The position numbers were made by a program, and so were the translations under genes. The notes beneath the pieces were generated by a model. It worked only from the letters and a program-made list of their open reading frames with translations. It had not been told where the DNA came from and did no database searches. Shown here in pieces: positions 6,458 to 9,959 of a stretch of DNA of 9,959 nucleotides. Position 1 is the first letter of the stretch. Each line of letters begins with the position of its first letter. The DNA is from a bacterium. Its GTDB lineage: Bacteria > Chloroflexota > Dormibacteria > UBA8260 > Bog-877. The stretch covers positions 1 through 9,959 of the forward strand of contig JAKAVU010000088.1 in assembly GCA_021817185.1 (NCBI GenBank). Direction: 5' to 3'.

Positions 6458-7210
6458 CTCGAGGGCCAGCTCCGGCACTGGCCATTGGAGTTGGAAGCGG
6501 CGTCCGATCCGATGCAGACCGGCCAGTATCGGCAGGCCCAGGAGCACGACCATGAGAGCGTTGCCGACGGCTCGGAAGGCGTCGTAGCCGAACGACGTCA
6601 CCAGGTAGTAGCGGGCGAATCTCGCCAAGGCGGGTAACGGCGCCAGCCCTGGACTCCAGCCGAGCCCGGGCGAGCCTGCGAAGAAGGTCCAGTTCCACAC
6701 GTCCATGACCACTCCGAACCCAAATCCCGTCACCACCCCGACCAGAGCCAGGCTCAGCACGTCCGCCCGGGTCGGTCTGCTTCCGGCCCGCAGCCGCCCC
6801 GCCCAACCGGCCAGCAGGCCCACCCAGCCGAGGGCGAACAGCTGGTAGGGGACCCACGGGCCCAGGCCGCCGGTCGCCAGAGCGGAGGTGAGCAGGGAGC
6901 CGGCACCGACCAGGAAGCCGAAGCTCGGCCCGAGGGCGTATCCCGCGCAGAGGACCAGTAGGAATATGGGGCTGAAGCCACCGATTCCGGTCACCAGGGC
7001 GGCCCGCAGGGCGGCGTCCGCGGCACTCAGGGCCGCCAGCAGGGAGAGCGAGCGCGAGTCCAGCCGGCGAGTGCCGACCTCGAAGACGAGCAGGGCCAGA
7101 ACGGAGCCCAGACCGATGGCCAGGGCCGGGGTGCTGGAAGGCAGTCCCAGGCCCACGAAGGGCCAGAGGAAGAGCCCCATGCCCAGCAGGCTCACGAGCA
7201 GCAGGATCAT
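6305..7210 (-). CDS. ECF transporter S component (substrate-binding membrane subunit, 301 aa)
   Basis: A hydrophobic protein with about six membrane spans. The central block GGFSPIFLLVLCAGYALGP, then FGFLVGAGSLLTSALATGG and LGPWVPYQLFALGWVGLLAG, is typical of S components found beside EcfT and fused EcfA genes in actinobacteria, with 'GPWxPxQ' the clearest signature. Later VVMDVWNWTFF and RYYLVTSFGYDAFRAVGNALMVVLLG continue the pattern. The S component binds the vitamin or cofactor and topples in the membrane to release it inside; DUF4430 in the operon hints at a cobalamin-like substrate. Its ATG overlaps the ATPase stop by 4 bp (ATGA), so the two are coupled. The membrane part ends near residue 245. 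The last ~50 residues (252-301) are hydrophilic and exist only because the frame runs antisense through the converging RDD gene to a TAG at 6305-6307. Confidence 0.85.
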   Translation of the reverse strand: MILLLVSLLGMGLFLWPFVGLGLPSSTPALAIGLGSVLALLVFEVGTRRLDSRSLSLLAALSAADAALRAALVTGIGGFSPIFLLVLCAGYALGPSFGFLVGAGSLLTSALATGGLGPWVPYQLFALGWVGLLAGWAGRLRAGSRPTRADVLSLALVGVVTGFGFGVVMDVWNWTFFAGSPGLGWSPGLAPLPALARFARYYLVTSFGYDAFRAVGNALMVVLLGLPILAGLHRIGRRFQLQWPVPELALESAQTPDHIAAGDLVVPALAVGIQRRPTEPDEAGRQIEQVAGGPKQAASEP

Positions 7211-8544
7211 GCGGGCACCGGGTCGAGGGTCCGCAGCCGGCCACCCTCGGCCACCACCACCAGGTCGCCCACCTGCTCTGCGAACTCGCGGTCGCTGGTG
7301 GCCACCAGCACCGCCGCCCCCTGGCTGGCGAGCCGATCCACGGCCAGAAACAGTGCCCGCCGCGAGGCCTGGTCGGCTGCCCTGGTGGGCTCATCGAGAA
7401 AGACCATCTCTGGCCCTCCGACCAGGATCGCGGCCAGGGCCACCCGCTGCCGCTGACCGGTGCTTAGATCTCGAGGGTCCCGGCCCGTGAGCTGCCCTAG
7501 ACCGAACTCGGCAGTGACGTCGCTCCCCGAGCCCGCCAGTCTCAGCCAGCGGATCGTCTGCTGGATTTCGGCCTGAACGGTCGCCTGATGGAGCAGGGCT
7601 CCGGGGTCCTGCGGGAGATAGGCGCGGCGGCCCGGCTCGCGGTGAAGGCCACCTTGGATGGGCTGGAGCAGCCCGGCGAGGGTGCGCAGCAAAGTGGTCT
7701 TGCCGGCTCCGTTGGCCCCGGTCACGGCCACGACCTCGCCCCGGTGGCAACGCAGGTTCACCCCTTCGAGCACAGGCTGCTCGTGCCCGACTGCGAGCGA
7801 GGTCGCCTCCCACGCCAGCTCCCCGGAGGTTCGCGAGCCCGGCTGGCGGAGGGGCCATACGGGCGCCGGCTCGGGACCGGACAGCCTGCCCGCCCTCAGG
7901 AAGACTCGACTCACTCCAAGATCCGGGAGCCGCTGGGGCCGGTGATCAGCGACCACGACCGCGACGCCGCGGGCGACCAGCCGGTCGAGCTGCTGGCGCA
8001 GAGCCCGAGCGCCCTCTTCGTCAAGCTGCGATGTGGGCTCATCCAAAACCAGCAGCCTCGGCTCCATGGCCAGCGCTCCGGCCAGGGCCACCCGTTGGCG
8101 CTCGCCACCCGAGAGCGTCGCCACCCGACGCCGCGCCAGGTGGGGTATCCCCATCGCGACCAGCGAGCGCTCGACGCGCTGCCTGACCACCGCCGCCGAG
8201 AGTCCCAGGTTGGCGGGCCCGAAGGCCACCTCCTGATCAACCACGGGCAGCACCATCTGCGCCTCCGGTTCCTGAAAAACCAGCGCTACCCGCTGGGCGA
8301 GCAGCCGTGGGGTTACCCCTCGAAGGTCCTGGCCGAGGACCTCGACCCGCCCGTGGGCAACCCCCCCATGGAAATGGGGTACCAGGCCGTCGAGGCAACG
8401 GAGCAGGGTGGTCTTGCCACTTCCGGAGGGCCCCGCCACGAGGGTCATGCCGTCCTCGAGAGCCAGGCTGAGATCCGCAAGCGCGGCGGCAGGGGCCTCT
8501 GGATAGCGGTACGTGTAGTCGGTGAAGCGCGCCGTGACCGCCAT
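7207..8544 (-). CDS. ECF transporter ATPase, fused EcfA-EcfA' (two ABC domains, 445 aa)
   Basis: Two ABC ATPase domains in one chain power the ECF transporter. Domain 1: Walker A GPSGSGKTT (38-46), Q-loop Q91 in VFQEPEAQMV, signature LSGGERQ (144-150), Walker B LLVLDE (164-169), H-loop H201. Domain 2: Walker A GANGAGKTT (276-284), Q312, signature LSTGQRQ (360-366), Walker B MVFLDE (380-385), but Ser417 sits where the H-loop histidine should be (VATSDREFAEQ; relatives usually read THDxEF). The segment VVDQEVAFGPANLGL after the first Q-loop is typical of EcfA. Fusion of the two ATPases is common in actinobacteria. Its ATG follows the EcfT TAG with no gap, and its TGA overlaps the S-component ATG, so EcfT, the ATPase and the S component are made as a unit. 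The substitution suggests one ATP site is weakened. Confidence 0.93.
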   Translation of the reverse strand: MAVTARFTDYTYRYPEAPAAALADLSLALEDGMTLVAGPSGSGKTTLLRCLDGLVPHFHGGVAHGRVEVLGQDLRGVTPRLLAQRVALVFQEPEAQMVLPVVDQEVAFGPANLGLSAAVVRQRVERSLVAMGIPHLARRRVATLSGGERQRVALAGALAMEPRLLVLDEPTSQLDEEGARALRQQLDRLVARGVAVVVADHRPQRLPDLGVSRVFLRAGRLSGPEPAPVWPLRQPGSRTSGELAWEATSLAVGHEQPVLEGVNLRCHRGEVVAVTGANGAGKTTLLRTLAGLLQPIQGGLHREPGRRAYLPQDPGALLHQATVQAEIQQTIRWLRLAGSGSDVTAEFGLGQLTGRDPRDLSTGQRQRVALAAILVGGPEMVFLDEPTRAADQASRRALFLAVDRLASQGAAVLVATSDREFAEQVGDLVVVAEGGRLRTLDPVPA

Positions 8545-9360
8545 CTAGACGAGCCCCGGCAGGAGCAGCAGAAGGCTGGCCAGGAGCGGCAGCCAATCGA
8601 CGGCGGGAAGCTCCAGACTGGGGTATGGCTGCCAGCCTCCAGCCCGCCCCAGCAGCAGGGCCGTGATGAAGACCGCGATCGCCAGCGCGGCGGAGATGGC
8701 ATCGACCAGATCCCGTCCGCTCCAGGCTGGGGTCCAGACCTTGGTCCGGCCCCCTGATGCGAAGCCGCGGGCATCCATGGCCTCGGCCAGCAGGACCGAG
8801 CCCTCGATCGCGGTGAGCACCGCGGGAACCGCCACTGCCCGCCAGGAGCGGGGCCCCCGTGGCCGCCAGCCGCGCATCGCCTGGGCCTCCCTCACGGTGC
8901 TGAAGCTCTGGCCCAGTCGGGGCACCAAAGTGATGGCCGAGCCCAGGGCGGCACCGGTGCGGTGGAGGTGTCGCGGTAGCGCCTCGACCAACTGCTGGGA
9001 GTCCACCACCAGGGCCAGTGCACTCCCAGCCAGCAGGCAGGCGCCCAGCCCCAGGGCGACGTCGAAACCAAACGCCGCCGCCTCCAAGGTGAGCGTGCCG
9101 CCGATGGCAGGCAGCCAACCCGGCAGCGCCCAGACCACATCCTGGCCGGTGTGGCTGAGCAGAAAGTTGAGGCCGACCCCGCCCAGGCATGCCAATCCGA
9201 CCCAGGCCAGCAACCGGGACACCCTGACCGCGGGACGCCGCCGCATGAGGACCATGGTGAGAGCTGCCAGCAGGGCGATCGCACGGTAGACCGGATCCTC
9301 AGTCCCCAGCGACAGCAGCAGCACGGCCCCGGCCCAGAGCAGCAGCGCCCGCGGATTCAC
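8545..9360 (-). CDS. ECF transporter transmembrane subunit EcfT (271 aa)
   Basis: EcfT links the S component to the ATPase pair. Starting at GTG 9360 the product reads MNPRALLLWAGAVLLLSLG followed by TEDPVYR, matching the family's usual start (M-x-P-x-x-x-L-L-W and a following 'NPxY'-like turn), so I prefer it to the ATG at 9426, which would add 22 residues overlapping the upstream gene. Membrane spans lie at about 5-18, 27-38, 49-68 and 96-120, with one or two more after 220. The two coupling motifs that dock in the ATPases are seen as AMRG (161-164) and DARG (196-199), with the helix ALPRHLHRTGAALGSAITLVPRL before them. The start lies 11 nt after the lipoprotein stop, and the TAG stop is immediately followed by the ATPase ATG. 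The Shine-Dalgarno site is weak for either start. Confidence 0.88.
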   Translation of the reverse strand: MNPRALLLWAGAVLLLSLGTEDPVYRAIALLAALTMVLMRRRPAVRVSRLLAWVGLACLGGVGLNFLLSHTGQDVVWALPGWLPAIGGTLTLEAAAFGFDVALGLGACLLAGSALALVVDSQQLVEALPRHLHRTGAALGSAITLVPRLGQSFSTVREAQAMRGWRPRGPRSWRAVAVPAVLTAIEGSVLLAEAMDARGFASGGRTKVWTPAWSGRDLVDAISAALAIAVFITALLLGRAGGWQPYPSLELPAVDWLPLLASLLLLLPGLV

Positions 9361-9371
9361 GACTTCGCCGG

Positions 9372-9848
9372 TCAGCCCTTGGGCGGCTTGGGGGGAGCGG
9401 CTGGGCTGCCGGTGCCAAAGTGCCATCCCAGCGCGTCACCGGGGCGCAGATGGATGTCGGAGATGCCAGTCTGAGCCACCCGCCATGGGCCCTCGCCACT
9501 CCAGGTGAAGAGCGCCCAGTAAGGTTGTCCCGAGGCGAAGCAGTTGGTGTAGGCCGCCGGCTCGCGGTCGATCTGACAGACCGCATCGCCGTAACTGAAG
9601 TGCTTGATGGCGAACTCGATCCCGCTGCGCTTCATGGCCGTCTCGGCGGGGATTTCCGCCGCCGTGAAGGCGACGCAGCTATCCACCACCTTTTTGCTCG
9701 CCAGCTCGACCACCACCTCCACCCGATGGCCGCTGCCACACTGCTGGCCGCCCCCCCCGCCGGCGGCGGCGGCCGCCCCGCATCCGGCCACCAGCGTCGC
9801 CAGGAAAACAGGGGCCAGAATCGCGCTGACCGCTTGAGACGACCTCAT
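9372..9848 (-). CDS. DUF4430-type lipoprotein of the ECF operon (158 aa)
   Basis: Residues 1-23 are a lipoprotein signal peptide with lipobox VAGC (C23), followed by an Ala/Gly linker (24-34). The folded part has the DUF4430 pattern: strands HRVEVVVELASKKVVDSCVAF, then YGDAVCQID, CFASGQPYWALFTWSG, W122 and a closing LRPGDALGWHF (134-144). Cysteines 37, 58, 91 and 103 could form two disulfides; C91 and C103 sit where related proteins have paired cysteines. DUF4430 is related to the C-terminal domain of cobalamin-binding transcobalamin/intrinsic factor, and such lipoproteins often sit beside ECF transporters, so it probably presents substrate to the S component from the outer face of the membrane; the substrate is an inference. 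ATG 9848 is chosen over ATG 9884 because GGAGG lies 8 nt upstream and the signal peptide then starts correctly. Confidence 0.82.
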   Translation of the reverse strand: MRSSQAVSAILAPVFLATLVAGCGAAAAAGGGGGQQCGSGHRVEVVVELASKKVVDSCVAFTAAEIPAETAMKRSGIEFAIKHFSYGDAVCQIDREPAAYTNCFASGQPYWALFTWSGEGPWRVAQTGISDIHLRPGDALGWHFGTGSPAAPPKPPKG

Positions 9849-9959
9849 CGTCTCCACCTCCCGGCGGCAACAATTGCCCCCCACGCCAGAACTGGGCCTG
9901 CCGCCAGAGGCCGTCCTTCCCGTTGCGCGCGGGGGTACGAGATACCCGCTCGGGCCGGT
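9849..9959 (-). promoter_or_regulatory. Leader region of the ECF operon with three inverted repeats
   Basis: No gene is seen in these 111 bp upstream of the lipoprotein gene. Three perfect 5-bp inverted repeats occur in a row: 9866-9878 (GGCAA, 3-nt loop, TTGCC), 9895-9912 (GGCCT, 8-nt loop, AGGCC) and 9933-9947 (GGGTA, 5-nt loop, TACCC). They could be operators or part of a structured RNA leader. On the minus strand a short stretch near 9918-9930 (GCGCGCAACGGG) is like a core piece of cobalamin riboswitches, but the other conserved boxes are not convincing and the 5' part would lie beyond the window. Short repeats are also common by chance in GC-rich DNA. Confidence 0.3.
9854..9861 (-). promoter_or_regulatory. 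Ribosome binding site of the DUF4430 lipoprotein gene
   Basis: On the minus strand GGAGGTGG, with GGAGG 8 nt before ATG 9848. The alternative ATG at 9884 has no such site and would put 12 non-signal residues before the lipoprotein signal. Confidence 0.65.

Noticed and set aside
7588..8757. A 389-codon plus-strand open frame opposite the ECF ATPase and EcfT genes
   Set aside because: It is antisense to two well-recognised genes, its translation is low-complexity (G, R, P, Q-rich) with no motifs, and long antisense frames are expected in GC-rich DNA.
8237..9190. A 317-codon minus-strand frame overlapping EcfT and the ATPase
   Set aside because: Out of frame with both recognised genes on the same strand; translation is Gly/Arg/Ala-rich without any motif.
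9361..9426. ATG 9426 as EcfT start (22 extra residues)
   Set aside because: It would overlap the lipoprotein gene by 55 bp and add a polar stretch before the family's normal N-terminus, which begins at GTG 9360. It cannot be fully excluded.
9918..9930. Calling a cobalamin riboswitch outright
   Set aside because: Only a short core-like stretch is present; the other conserved boxes and expected pairing were not found by eye, so it is kept only as a candidate leader.

Overview
The window is GC-rich bacterial DNA with dense, mostly overlapping genes, frequent GTG starts and strong G/C preference at third codon positions. The gene content (an incomplete Tad secretion locus, an Eis-type acetyltransferase, a DUF1707-RDD membrane protein, and an ECF transporter with fused ATPase domains and a DUF4430 lipoprotein) fits Actinomycetota or a GC-rich relative such as Chloroflexota or 'Dormibacterota'. 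The sequence alone does not settle the phylum. I saw no rRNA, tRNA, CRISPR array, insertion sequence or phage gene, so it reads as chromosomal backbone.

Region 1 (1-3799, + strand) is the distal part of a Tad (tight adherence / Flp pilus) operon. It holds the C-terminal end of a TadC-like inner-membrane protein, two TadE-like pseudopilins with recognisable prepilin cleavage motifs, a small TadG/Tad-N-terminal-type protein, a ParA/TadZ-like P-loop protein, and a small protein of unknown function. Every junction overlaps by 4 to 14 bp, so the genes are probably translationally coupled. The P-loop protein has arginine at both lysine positions of the deviant Walker A motif and a proline-rich N-terminus where TadZ/CpaE usually has a receiver-like domain.

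Region 2 (3796-5764) holds two divergent GNAT acetyltransferases. On the minus strand is an Eis-family enzyme that keeps the catalytic tyrosine and the C-terminal phenylalanine carboxylate; its stop overlaps the last Tad-operon gene by 4 bp. On the plus strand is a RimJ/RimL-type enzyme. They share a 121-bp intergenic promoter region.

Region 3 (5846-6457, + strand) is a DUF1707-RDD membrane protein whose C-terminal 153 bp are antisense to, and in codon register with, the tail of the converging ECF S-component gene.

Region 4 (6305-9959, minus strand) is a complete ECF-type vitamin/cofactor uptake operon, in transcription order: DUF4430 lipoprotein, EcfT, fused two-domain EcfA-A', S component. 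The gene set is of the kind often predicted to import cobalamin or a related compound, but the substrate is not proven by the sequence. The 111-nt leader before the lipoprotein carries three short inverted repeats and may be regulatory.

No wholly new system is evident. The points most worth a second look are the degenerate P-loop protein plus its unknown partner at the end of the Tad operon, the loss of the H-loop histidine in the second ATPase domain, the in-register antisense overlap of the S component with the RDD gene, the cysteine-rich pseudopilins, and the structured ECF leader.
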